From Symbiodinium natans (lineage: Eukaryota > Sar > Dinophyceae > Suessiales > Symbiodiniaceae), in contig CAJNDS010002067.1 of the NCBI GenBank assembly GCA_905221605.1, forward strand, positions 1 through 22,500: a stretch of 22,500 nt of DNA, read 5' to 3'. Made by a program: the position numbers and the translations under genes. Below the pieces are notes generated by a model. The model did not search any database. It was not told where the DNA came from and saw nothing but the letters and a program-made list of their open reading frames with translations. Of this stretch, positions 9,480-20,700 are shown in pieces. How positions within the stretch are numbered: the first letter of the stretch is position 1; the number at the start of each line of letters is the position of its first letter.

Positions 9480-9958
9480 GGATGGCCTCCAGGAGGGCAG
9501 CCCGAAAAGGGCAGCAGCCAAGGAGCCGAACGAGCCAAAAAACGGCTACCGACAACCTTGTCACATGAACCCTGACAAAGCTTGTCACTGTAGGTAGCAA
9601 CCTTGTCACGTTTGCACGGAATTGTCATGGTAGCCTTTGACTCTGACTTTAAAACATTCATCATCTAATTAAAGCTCCTGGAACAGGTCGCCCTGACAAA
9701 AGGTGGGGAGGTTTTCTTGGATTTTGTCTGGCAGACAAAACCAACGTATGACGCATAAGGCAAAAAAATACCCCAGCCTGCACTTACAGTAACCCAGACG
9801 CCCTTCACAAAAGGGAAAGTTACCCTACAAAAGACCCATAGGGTTCTTGCCCTTAGGCTCAAAACAGCCCAAAAACCTTCAATACCAAGACCTTTGGGCC
9901 CAAAGCCTTAAAATGGGAGTCCTTGGAGCCACAGGCAACCCTGAACCCTAACCCAAGG
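9480..9958. other. Unassigned unique sequence
   Basis: No gene is supported. Three near-copies of CAACCTTGTCAC or AAGCTTGTCAC lie at about 9553-9612, spaced about 24 bp apart. Confidence 0.4.
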
Positions 9959-9959
9959 G

Positions 9960-10051
9960 ATCCATGCACCTATATAGTATATACTTGGGCCTTAAAGGGA
10001 TTCCTATATAGTAGCTTTAGGGCCCAAGTATATACTATACAGGTACATGGA
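9960..10051. repeat. Foldback hairpin element
   Basis: The left arm starts TCCATGCACCTATATAGTAT at 9960 and the right arm ends TATACAGGTACATGGA at 10051. The arms pair over about 30 bp with two or three mismatches around a 28-base loop that itself repeats CTATATAGTA. Confidence 0.9.
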
Positions 10052-10162
10052 TTGTTTGGGTAAACCCTGGTTGCTAGGGTTTGAGAGCTTTGGGGCTCGG
10101 ATCCAGAAAGGCGAGTGCCCACGAAGGTGCCGTTTTCAAAGGCGGCTTCGGCAGAAAGTGCG

Positions 10163-10225
10163 GTTTAGGGTTTAGGGCTTAGGGTTTAGGGTTTAGGGTT
10201 TAGGGTTTTGGGTTTAGGGTTATAG
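10163..10225 (+). repeat. TTTAGGG telomere-type block
   Basis: Seven or so near-perfect heptamers, with one TTAGGGC and one TTTTGGG variant. Confidence 0.9.
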
Positions 10226-10428
10226 GGCTCTTCAGGGAGAGGAGTATTAGGGAACCTTGGGGTGCATGCCCCCCTTGAATCCCCCTCCCTTACGAACCCT
10301 ATAACAAATCTAGGGCTTCGGCCGCGAGTTGAATGTCAAGGCTGAATACAGCCCTAAACCCTATGGAGCCAAAGTCCTCCCCTCTCTAACTCCGAAACTT
10401 AGGGCTTGGGGCTCAGGGTTTAAGGCTT

Positions 10429-10550
10429 ACAGGGTGGGGCCCCCTTACTATGCTAACTGTAGTTAAGGGACTTATAACCTAACTTAGGGTCCTTATAACC
10501 CAATTTAGGGCCCTTATAACTCTACTTATAACTAGGGGGCCCCACCCTGT
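10429..10550. repeat. Foldback hairpin element
   Basis: ACAGGGTGGGGCCCCCT at 10429-10445 is an exact inverted copy of 10534-10550 (17 bp). The 88-base loop contains four ACTTATAAC or CCTTATAAC units. Confidence 0.9.
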
Positions 10551-10699
10551 AGGGCTTAGGGGTTTAAGGGTTTTCCTGGTTCCTACTTCTTCGCCGCCGA
10601 GTAGGAAGCGCCGGGGTGAAGCGTGTCCCTGCCCGGCTGGTCCTTCGAGTAGGAGCCTCGGTCCAGAATTTAGGGGACTTGAATCCAAAACACTAAACT

Positions 10700-10823
10700 C
10701 TGTAAAACCCTATAAACCCTATAAGCCCTATAAACCCTATAAACCCTATGAACCCTATAAACCCTATAAACCCCATAAACCCCATAAGCCCTAAACCCTA
10801 AACCCTAAACCCTAAACCCTAAA
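10700..10823 (-). repeat. CCCTATAAA and CCCTAAA telomere-like block
   Basis: About nine nonamers of the form CCCTATAAA, with variants, run directly into five CCCTAAA heptamers. This suggests a telomere-derived array in which a longer variant spread locally. Confidence 0.9.
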
Positions 10824-10915
10824 CCGCTCTAGGGAGCTTTCGGGTGCTTTAGCTGGGCACAGGAGCCTCAGTGGGTTTCGTGGGCTTCAGGGCCCGGCGG
10901 CCCGAACCTTCGAGG

Positions 10916-10962
10916 GGTTTAGGGTTTAGGGTTTAGGGTTTAGGGTTTAGGGTTTAGGGTTT
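10916..10962 (+). repeat. TTTAGGG block
   Basis: Six to seven perfect heptamers. The surrounding sequence from 10824 to 11165 shows no supported gene. Confidence 0.9.
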
Positions 10963-11167
10963 GAAGACTTCGGACTTCATGGCTTTAGGGTTTAGGGGTT
11001 TCTAGGGTTCATGTGGTTCAAGCGAGATAGAACTCCTGAGGCTACAACTGAAGGTCCCAAAACCTAAACCGAACGCCGTAAACCCTAGGAAAAAAGGCCC
11101 CCCTCCCCTCCTTCAAAAGGGGCGCCTTAGTTGCGAACAATCCCTCACACCTCTCTAGAGACCCTGT

Positions 11168-11250
11168 CAGCCCTAAACCCTAAACCCCAAACCCTAAACC
11201 GAAACTTGGCCCTAAACCCTAAACCCCCTAAACCCTAAACCCTAAACACT
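11168..11250 (-). repeat. CCCTAAA block at the 3' end of the reductase gene
   Basis: Interrupted CCCTAAA heptamers. On the minus strand they immediately follow the last reductase exon, and TTTAGGGTTTAG supplies the first in-frame stop (11235-11237). Confidence 0.9.
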
Positions 11251-11299
11251 AAAGTTGTAAGACAAGGCAGGCGACGCCAGTAGGGGAAGACGTCGCCGC
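11235..11299 (-). CDS. Probable last reductase exon
   Basis: CCGAG|G acceptor. It encodes GDVFPYWRRLPCLTTLVFRV and a stop. The distance from the conserved Trp to PYWR equals that from W to NYFR at the AKR7 C-terminus. The last few residues and the stop are read from CCCTAAA-type repeat sequence. Confidence 0.6.
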
Positions 11300-14200
11300 C
11301 TCGGCTCACCAGTGGCCTGCGCAAGAGCCGCAGGCATCCAGGCAGCTTAGGGTTTAGGGTTTAGACTTTAGGGTTTAGGGTTCCGGGTTTCGGGTTTAGG
11401 GCTTAGGGTTTATAATAGGGTTCCGGGTTTAGGGTTTAGAGGGTTTAGGCTTAGGGTTTACAAGTTTTTTTGGGATCGAGGTTTCCCGAAACGTTGAGCC
11501 GGAAGTCTTCGGAATTGGAGGCTGTTTCGTTCGGGACTTGTGGCTATAATCGTTCCGTGTACTTAATGGAGATGTAAGGGTTTAGGGCTTTTCGGTTTAC
11601 AAGATTTGGGGCTTAAGGGGCTTGGGGCATTGCAGGCGTGTTGAGGGTTAAGGGCATAGGGTTTGGGGTTTATTAGAGACATAGTGAACATCAAGATGAA
11701 GCATACCATTCTTAAACAGACACGGAGAATTGACGAGCAAGAGAGAACACAGCTTGCGCCGTCATGGCACCATGAAGCCTTGCAAAGCCCAAAGTGGCTG
11801 TAGCACCGAACCTCGAAACCCCAAGCGAACCTTAAGTCTCGAACCACCGAACACCCAAGCCAACACAACCTCTGAACCCTGAACCCTGAACCCTAGACCC
11901 TAAAACATACAACCCTGAACCCTAAACCCTACAACCCTAACCCGCAAAAAGGCGCCAAAGCCCTGAGGTCAGTCAAGCGTCCAGGCAGCATCAAACGCCG
12001 AGACCAGGGATGGTGGCAACTGCTGGGGTGAGAAGCACGCCTTGAGATTCCTGAGTTCAGGGTGAAGGAGTCGGTCTAGGGTTAGGGTTTATAGGGTTTA
12101 GGGTTTAGGGTTTAGGGTCTAGGGTCTAGGGTCTAGGGTCTAGGGTCTTTGGAGCTTCGTTTGAGGGTTCCGGGTTTGTTGGTGAAGAGGCAGGTTTGGG
12201 GAGGAAGGGTTCTGGGGAGTAACGTCCGAGTTTCACCTGTCCCTCAGAAACCAAACCCTGAACGAAGGCTTAGGGTTTAGGGTTTAGGGTTCAGGGTTCA
12301 GGGTTCAGGGTTCAGGGTTTAGGGCTTTAGAAAGGTCGTCCGCAGGAGGCGAGGCTCTCGTCAAGCTGGGCCAAGGAGGAAGCACCAATCAGCAGGCCAT
12401 CGCCCTTCCTTTGTTCGGGTTTAGGGTTTAGGGTTTAGGGTTTAGGGTTTAGGGTTTAGGGTGTAGGGTTTTGAAGGAACATGTCAGGGTTCTTGGGGTG
12501 TTTATCAAGCGGTGTGGGTTTTGCTACCGGGTAGTTGCATGGTTCCGTAATCTGAGCTCTTAAAAGGGTCCCCTTATGTACCCCTCAAGGCTACGGGCCC
12601 ATACTTCAGACCCCTTTAATGTTAGGGTTTTTGGTGTTTTTGGGCTTTAGGGTTTCTTTAGAAATCTGCTTTCCTGAGAAGAGCTAGAGGGGCCACAGAA
12701 ACTAAACCCTAAACCCTAAACCCTAAACCCGAAACCCTAAACCCTAAACCCTAAACCCTAAACCCTAAACCCTAAACCCGCACGCAGCCGGGCGTCTCCG
12801 CGCTCAGCACGGAGTGGCGCAGGAGCCAGGCATAGGAAGCGGAGACCATTGAGATGCCAGCCTCTGAAGGGGATCTATAAACCCTAAACCGTAAACCCTA
12901 AGCCCCAAGCCCTAAACCCTCAACCCTAAGCCCTAGACCCTAAACCCGAAACCCTAAACACTACATGAAGTTACCATGAGAAGCATAATTATTGTCAGTT
13001 TTTTGCTATCTCGGGGCTTAAGACCTGGGTTCTTAAGGGACTTAAATTTTCAGTGATCATGAGAAGGATACGTTCGTGCTTACTATATAGGGACTGCAAG
13101 CTAAATTGTGCCAACAGTGATACTGTATTATTTGCCACAGAAGCCTATTATGGCAGCTGACTTAAAAATCTTCGACAAGAGCTGAGTCAACCGTGACTCG
13201 CTTTAGCAGAAGCATGTACCACGAAACCCCCAATTGACTAAACTCTAGTGAACCTCTTGAGTTTATCTAGACCCCCAAATCTAGTGTTCCTGTTTGGGTG
13301 ACTTCTTCTACCTACCTCTGGAGTAGACCCAGAACAAAAAGTATATACTTTTTAGGTATAAGTAGGTATAATGGGAACCCAAAACCAAAAAAAGTATTAA
13401 AGTATAGTACTCCAAAGCTCAGTCTAAGGTCCGCAAAAGAATGAGGAGCCCTCGACCCTCAGCGCCGTTGCCTCGGCGCACTCCTTGCGAATGCCAGCGA
13501 GGGCCTCAATGAGAGGGTTGGTTCAGGGTTTAGGGTTTAGGGTTTAGGGTTTAGGGTTTAGGGTTTAGGGTTTAGGGTTTAGGGTTTAGGGTTTAGGGTT
13601 TAGGGTTTAGGGTTTAGGGTTTAGGGTTTGGGCTTTAGGGTTTCGGGCGAGGGGTTTGGGGCTTTGGCTTTGGGTTTTAGGGTAGGGTTTAGGGTTATGT
13701 TATAAGGGCTCAGGCTTCAGGGGTTTCGGCGTAAAGTTTCATGAGGTGTTTTTGTCAGGGGTTGGGGGTGTCAAAGTTCGTGATGAAGGCACTATAGGAG
13801 TGTACCCGCAGACCTCCCTCTTGCGTTGGCAGCTCAGACGTACCTAAACACCTAAACCCCTGAACCCCCCAAACCCTGAACCCTAAACCAAAAGGGGTTC
13901 AACCTTGGACCCCTAAGATTGTACCTTTGGGTTTGGGGACCCTTCTTCAAGATTCCCCAGGGGAATATACCAACTGGCCAGCTGTCTGCGAGCACTCGCA
14001 CATTGTTGCAATGCGAGCCCTGAAGCAGTTCAAAGGGAGCCCTAAACCCTAGACCCTAAGCCCAACCCCAAACCCCAAACCCTAAACCCTAGCTCGGGGT
14101 TTTGGGCTTTAGGGGCTAGGGAGCAGCAATGCGCAGGGTGCGGGTTTCGGGGTTTGGGGTTTAGGGTTCAAGGTTTAGGGTTTAGGGTTTAGGGTTTAGG

Positions 14201-14683
14201 GTTTAGGGTTTAGGGTTTAGGGTTTAGGGTTTAGGGCCGAAGCGCGCCTCGAAGTTCGGCTTGGTGTAGAAGCGGGGAAGGTAGTTTTGATTCTCCTCGC
14301 GGAAGCTTTCGGGTTTAGGGTGTAGGGTTGGGGTTTAGGGTTTAGGGTTTAGGGTTTAGGGTTTAGGGTTTAGGGTTTAGGGTTTAGGGTTTAATTAGGG
14401 TTTAGGGTTTAGGGTTTAGGGTTTGGGGTTTGGGGTTTGGGGTTTGGGGTTTGGGGTTTGGGGTTTGGGGTTTGGGGTTTGGGGTTTGGGGTTTGGGGTT
14501 TGGGGTTTGGGTTGGGCGGGGGTCATGGGTAGTTCTAGGTGGGGTTTTTGAGTAGACAGGGTAAGTCGAGTAAGAGTTGGTAACCCTTTCGGGCCACTTG
14601 TCGCCTCACAGGAGGGGTCCCGGTTATAAGTAGAGTTGCAGAGACCCAAAACTGCGCAAAAAGTATCATAGGCTAGTATAGTA

Positions 14684-14735
<52 letters not shown>

Positions 14736-17700
14736 CTCTAAATCAGTACTTTTGCCCTTTGCTAAACCCTACTGCAAACCCCCAACCCCAACTACCCCCC
14801 CCCCCCCCCCCCCCCGAAGAAAAAGGAATTTTCCTTGCTAAGCCTCATCGGAGGGGTTTAGGGTTTAAGGTTTAGGGTTTGGGGCTTAGGGTTTAGGGTC
14901 AGGGTGGCCTTGAAACGACCTGGCAGCACGTTCTCGCTGTCCGTGTGCTTCCTGAGCCAGGCATGGCTTAGTGGTGCTAACCCTAAGCACAAAAAACTAG
15001 ACGCTGAAGCCTAAACCCCCCCCCCCACCTTCTGCACTTCACCAAGATCCTCCTTAAGTCTCTCTTGCCTACCTACAAGGTAATCCTACATCACCCCCTT
15101 TTGGTTGTATATAATCACCCTAAACCCTAAACCCTAAACCCTAAACCCTAAACCCTAAACCCTTGACCCTTGACCCTTGACGCTTAACCCTGAAGATCTG
15201 CTGCCACAGCATCCCAGTGAGCAGCCCAGCTGCAAGGGGGTTGTAAGCCACAAAGGACACGCCGTGCCTGCAGCATCGCAGCATTCTGCTGAGCTTGGAG
15301 GGGTTCTGAGTAGCAGGGTTTAGGGTTTGGGGTTTTTCGGGGTTAGGGTTTAGGGTGCATCTGTGCTGAGCCTGGAGGGCTCATTTGTAGAGAAACCTGG
15401 GGTTATGAGTAGAAGCTCTAAAAGTGCAACAGGATCTAAGCCCATTGGGGTAGTTAGAACCCCAATCCAAACTACCCAAAAAACACAAATGAGCCTTAGG
15501 ACCTATGTCTCGGCGCCCGGGAAAGCAAAAGGGTGCACGAGCTTGTTTCATGCTCATGACTTTAAACCCCAACACCGCTTCACACCCCCGAACCCCTGTA
15601 CCCTACCCCCCCCCCCCAAAAAAAAAAAGTAAAACACTAAAATCCATGACCACAGGCTTCTCTGCGGCAGGCTTCAGGATTAGGGATTATGATGTAGGAT
15701 AGTTGCGCTTCAGGGCGTGGGGCGTGGGGCCCGAGGCTTGAATGTTCTTGGGGTTTAGGGTTTAGGGTTTAGGGTTTAGGGTTAGTGTTTAGGGTTTAGG
15801 GTTTAGGGTTAGGGTTTATCTTAAAACGTCAGGACAATATGAGGCATCTCTCGGCACGTGCGCTAAACCCTCCACCCTGAACCTTGTTTAGGCTTGGGAT
15901 GTTCCCCTTATACTTGCAGTCCTTAATAGCACTTGTAAGACCGGGTACAACAATTCCCATTCGGACTGTTAGTATAAGGGGGATCAACCCTAAACCCTAA
16001 ACCCTAAACCCTAAACCCTAAACCCTAAACCCTAAACCCTAGTTTAGGCTGTACAGGACCAGGGGGCTTCCGAAGAACAGGCAGCAGCTCCTCCTCGACC
16101 AGGCGATTCCTGTGCTTCACTCCAGGAGCTTCTGCAAGACTAGCTGGGCTAGGGTTTAGGGTTTAGGGTTTAGGGTGTAGGGTTTAGGGTTTAGGGCTTA
16201 GGGCTTAGGGCTTAGGGTTTAGGGTTTAGGGTTCAGGGTTTAGGGTTCAGGCTTTCGGCTTTAGGGTTTGGCCTATAGGGCTTATACAGTTCGGGTCTAG
16301 GGTTTAGATAGGCTTGGGGGTGAGGGTACAGGGTGCAGGGCCTCCGCCGAGCTTTTGAGCCCTTGCGCGCTGCGTGCACCCACGCGTACTCGTCTCCAAG
16401 CCGCTCCCGTTTTCGGGTTTGGTTTAGAGTTTAGAGTTTAGAGTTTAGAGTTTAGAGTTTAGAGTTTAGAGTTTAGAGTTTAGGGTTTAGGGTTTAGGGT
16501 TTAGGGTTTAGGGTTTAGGGTTTAGGGTTTAGGGTTTAGGGTTTAGGGTTTAGGGTTTAGGGTTAGGGTTCTTATCGCGCAGTCAGCTCTTGCACTGCGC
16601 AGGTCGGAATGCCAGAGTCCAGCACATGTGTTTGTCTTCAGGCGAGAATGTTGCCTTGAAGCGTTGTTACGCGCACCCTCCTGAAGAATGTGCACCAAAG
16701 GGCATGCTGCTCCTAGTGTTCAGCGAAGGACATAGCGTCGGAAACTTAAAAAGGAAGCCCCAACAATATCGTGGATAAAAGTATAGCGGGGGGGTCGTTC
16801 TCTTGTTCAGGGTGCTGATTGTTCATGATCTGGCCCATGGCCCCAAAAGTTGTATCCATTTTGATTGCCAGCTTGGTGCTGTGTTCTAATCCGCACGACC
16901 AGACTTACAGAACATGTGGTTTAGCTTGGCTGCTGCGCGTGTGAACTTGTCGAAGTTCTCGGTCTGCGCAGGTTGCAGCAACATTGCATGGTGCGTGGAC
17001 GCAGGGACTGTTGCTGTCCCCGGAGAGGTTTGTTTCTTTTACCGTGCCCTTAAAGGGCCCTGAAGCCGAAACAACATAGTATGCGTGTGATCTATCTATA
17101 TTTGTATCTATATCTATATCTATATCTATCTATCTATATATATATATATATTTGTACATTTATGGTCACCCGCATATATAGATGTGTAATACATATGTAT
17201 ATGTATATATAATTATATATACATATATGGACCCCATCTATTTTGCTCATTCCTGCACTACCTTACTTGTTCTTCATCAGCGTAGGTCTTGGGTCTGATA
17301 ATTAAGCTATCCCCCGTGTGCTCAATGGGCTACAGGCGTTCTGCAGGGCTCTGGCTTCTGGCTATGATGTGCAATCGTACGCCTGGTTTAGGGTTTAGGG
17401 TTTAGGGTTTAGGGGAACTTAATTACCCGTGCCCTCCTCCTTGCTGTTTGCAGCTTCTCGTTTCCTGGTGCCAAGTGAAAAAAGTGTTCGTACACACTCT
17501 TGCTGTTTTGGCTGTCGCACCCTTCTTCCAGCACCAGCCGCCTACCATCATCGAATGGGAGCTGCAAGCAGGACTCAACTCGTGAGCGATAGGTTTTCAG
17601 GGCTGAGGGTCTCAAGAAATTCTTCGGCAAAAACCTAGAATGTGCCGTTGCGACGTCTCAAGCAGCACTTTCGCGCACATCCCTGCGGAACAAGCCGCAA

Positions 17701-20700
17701 ACCCTAAACCTCTAACTACGAAGCGCTTGCCCTTTACTGCACCTGGGCTGTTTCGGAACCACGACACGGGATTCAGGGTGTAGTACAGCGGGAGTATTGC
17801 TTAAGAATTCCTTGCTTAAGAATTTGAGGGCTGAATTTTCTTATGCATTGGATTGTTTCCGGCCCTTACTGGGTGTCTTTGACTTAAGAATTTGAGCCCC
17901 CCCTGAAATTCGAGGGCACATTCTTAATCCAGTTGTTTTTTTGCTTGTCATTGGAAATTTCCACTCACGACAACTCGAAAATCTTAGGTTGTAAAGCTTT
18001 TAAACACAAGGAATTAAGAATCTGAGCCCCTCAGGTTCTTAGCTTGTAAGCTTTGGCACACAAATCACAGACCTCCAGTTAAGAACCGAGCCCCTCAGAT
18101 GCCGAACTAAAAGCCCGAATTAAGAATCTGAGCCCCTCAGATTCCTAGCTTGTAAAGCTTTTACACAAGCAGCTGCCAAAGGAAAAGCCCCGAATTAAGA
18201 ATCTGAGCCCCTCAGATTCTTAGCTTGCAAAGCTTTTACACAAGCAGGCGCCGAAAGAAAAACCCGAATTAAGAATCTGAGCCCCTCAGATTCTTAGCTT
18301 GTAATCTTTTGCACAAGCAGGCCCAAATCACAGAAACCCCCAACTAAGAACTTGAGCCCCTCAGATTCTTAGCTTGTGAAGCTTTGGCCCCAAAAAAACA
18401 GAAAAAGCTCAAGCAATAGGCCCCTGCCTGTTCGCGCGCTCCCTTCTTGTAGCAGTTTCGGGGTTGAGGGTTCAGGCGTTTCAGGACTGCATTACCTGAA
18501 AGGGATTGAGTTCAGACCTCAAAAACCTCCAAATTAAGAATCTGAGCCCCTACAGCAGAGTTATGTGTGAAATCTTCCTTAAGTCGTAAGGATGCTGGCT
18601 CGAATCCCACTTAAGAATGTGCTAAGAATCTGAGCCCCCCCTGAAGCCGGAAGAGCATCAAAATGCACACTGAACAACTCGTTCTCTAGTTAAGAATCTG
18701 AGCCCCCCCTGACCAGACCCTTGCGCATTCATAACCAACGCTCGCACTGTAGTCGGGGCTCCAGAGCCTGAACCCTAAACCCTAAACCCTACTAGAGTTC
18801 TGACATGACCTCCATCTGCCTGTCTAGCCGCAGCAGCCTTCTTTTGCTGTACCGTCTCTGCCCGCCCTGAAGCCAGAAACCCTAAACTCAAACTCCTAAA
18901 CCCTAAACCAGGGTTTAGGGTTTTAAGGTCGAAAAAACTGGCCTGTCCAGGCTCCTCCCGCATCGGGGTTGCCGCAATTTAGGGGTTTAGGGTTTAGGGT
19001 TTCGGGTTTGGGTTTAGGGTTCAGGGTTGGTGGCTTTCCGATAGCAAGGCTTACAGTCTTTTGGGTGGTATGCCAAGGGACGCCCCCCATTATTTTGGAG
19101 AATGCCCACAGCCTCCACTTAAGGCACGGCGAATCAATGCCTGCTTGCGATAAAATACTTGGCTGCACTCAGGAGGGTAGCTATAAATTAAACTTTTAGC
19201 TGCCTTGAGAAGAAACCCAATAAACCCAAAAAAGGTAAGGATCTAAAGGTACAGCAAAGTACCACAAAAAATAATACCACCTGAACCAAACCGCGCCACT
19301 GCACCCCTAGACCCTAAACCCTAAACCCTAAACCCTAAACCCTAAACCCTAAAGTTTGTGAGTTTCTTTGCACCAATCAATGTCTCAGTGTCAGCGGATT
19401 GTACAAGCCCTGGTACACGGACGGCGTTGCCCAGCCACGCTCCTCGCTTATGCATAAGCGGCTGCAAGCTCTAAGGGTTTAGGGTTTAGGGTTTAGGGTT
19501 TAGGGTTTAGGGTTTAGGGTTTAGGGTTTCGGGCAACTCTGACTGGTGCAGCGTTTAGCATCTAGGCTGCACTCTGAAACTCTTCGACTGCCAAGCCCTC
19601 GAGCTGCAAACGTACCACCCGAAACATGTAAAGCTCAAAGCCCTAAACCCTAACCCTAAACCCTAAACCCTAAACCCTAAACCCTAAACCCTAGAACCCT
19701 AAACCCTAAATCCTTAACCTCTAAACCCTGAGCCCACGAAATCCCGGTGCCGCAAACCCCACCTGAAGTCCTCAAAGCCAATCCTGCAAGGGGCTGACAT
19801 CAAAAGCCTCCAAGTGAGAGGGTTTAGGGTTTCGGGTTTCGGGTTTAGGGGGTCCCTTTAGAATGATCCCTTCTATGCCCTGTACAACCCAAGGGCCCAT
19901 ACTTCAGAACCCATTAAGGGAGGCAAGGGACCATATTTAGAAATCATCTTCCCTAAACCCAAAACCTAAACCCTAAACCCTAAACCCGAAACCCTTAGAG
20001 ATTGAACTCGTTGAACTCGATGAGGCCTACAAAAACCGTATAAAAACCCTAGAAATCCCCCCAACAGGCCCACTAAACACAAATTGAACCCGAGCTCCTT
20101 TCAACCCGACCCGAACCCAAAGAGCCCAATACCCCTTAAATAAGGAATAGACCTTGAGTATCCTTGAATCATATTAAGGATCCCTGTATAGTTTAAGGCA
20201 TGTTCCTTAATTAAGGGGTATTGGGCTCTCTGGGAACCCCCCACCCCCCCCCCCCCCCCCCCCCCCCCCTAGCCCCTAAGGAAGAGGCCGCCAGCCTTGA
20301 ACCCTGGGTTTAGGGTTTTTTGGGGGGGGGGGGGGGGGTGTTGGGGTTTAGGGTTTAGGGTTTAGGGTTTAGGGTTTAGGGTTTAGGGTTTAGGGTTTAG
20401 GGTTTAGGGTTTAGGGTTTAGGGTTTAGGGTTTAGGGTTTAGGGTTTTGGGTTTCGGGTTTAGGGTTTAGGGTTTGGGGCAAGGACTCCTTGCACATTGT
20501 GCAACAACGGTCAACCTCCAAAGCGCTGTAGTTACCTGGGCCAGGAAGATCTGGGGTTTCCGAAGTTGAGAAGTTGAGGGTTCCTAAACCCTAAACCCCC
20601 AACCCAAAACACGAAAAACCCTAAACCCTATGCCCCCCTTGAACCCCCCCCCCCTCCCCTAAGGATGTAAGGGTTAGGTGGTTAAGGAACTAGGGTTGCC

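Noticed and set aside
13970-14027. Alternative reductase exon reading ARIATMCECSQTAGQL with a GTATAT donor
   Set aside because: The sequence resembles the FEA helix region, but its phase does not fit the upstream donor at 14247, and exons 13504-13472 plus 12861-12794 already supply that region in phase.
14955-14985. tRNA D-arm-like GGCATGGCTTAGTGGTGCTA
   Set aside because: No matching anticodon or T-arm follows, and the stretch borders a reductase exon.
16590-16778. 62-codon plus-strand frame
   Set aside because: Short, with no motif. The opposite strand has equally plausible open stretches.
18585-18612. tRNA T-arm-like GGCTCGAATCCCAC
   Set aside because: No acceptor stem, anticodon arm or D-arm can be placed around it.
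17795-18720. CRISPR array
   Set aside because: The repeats are regular, but the spacers are themselves repeated and the setting is a eukaryotic intron. This is a satellite.
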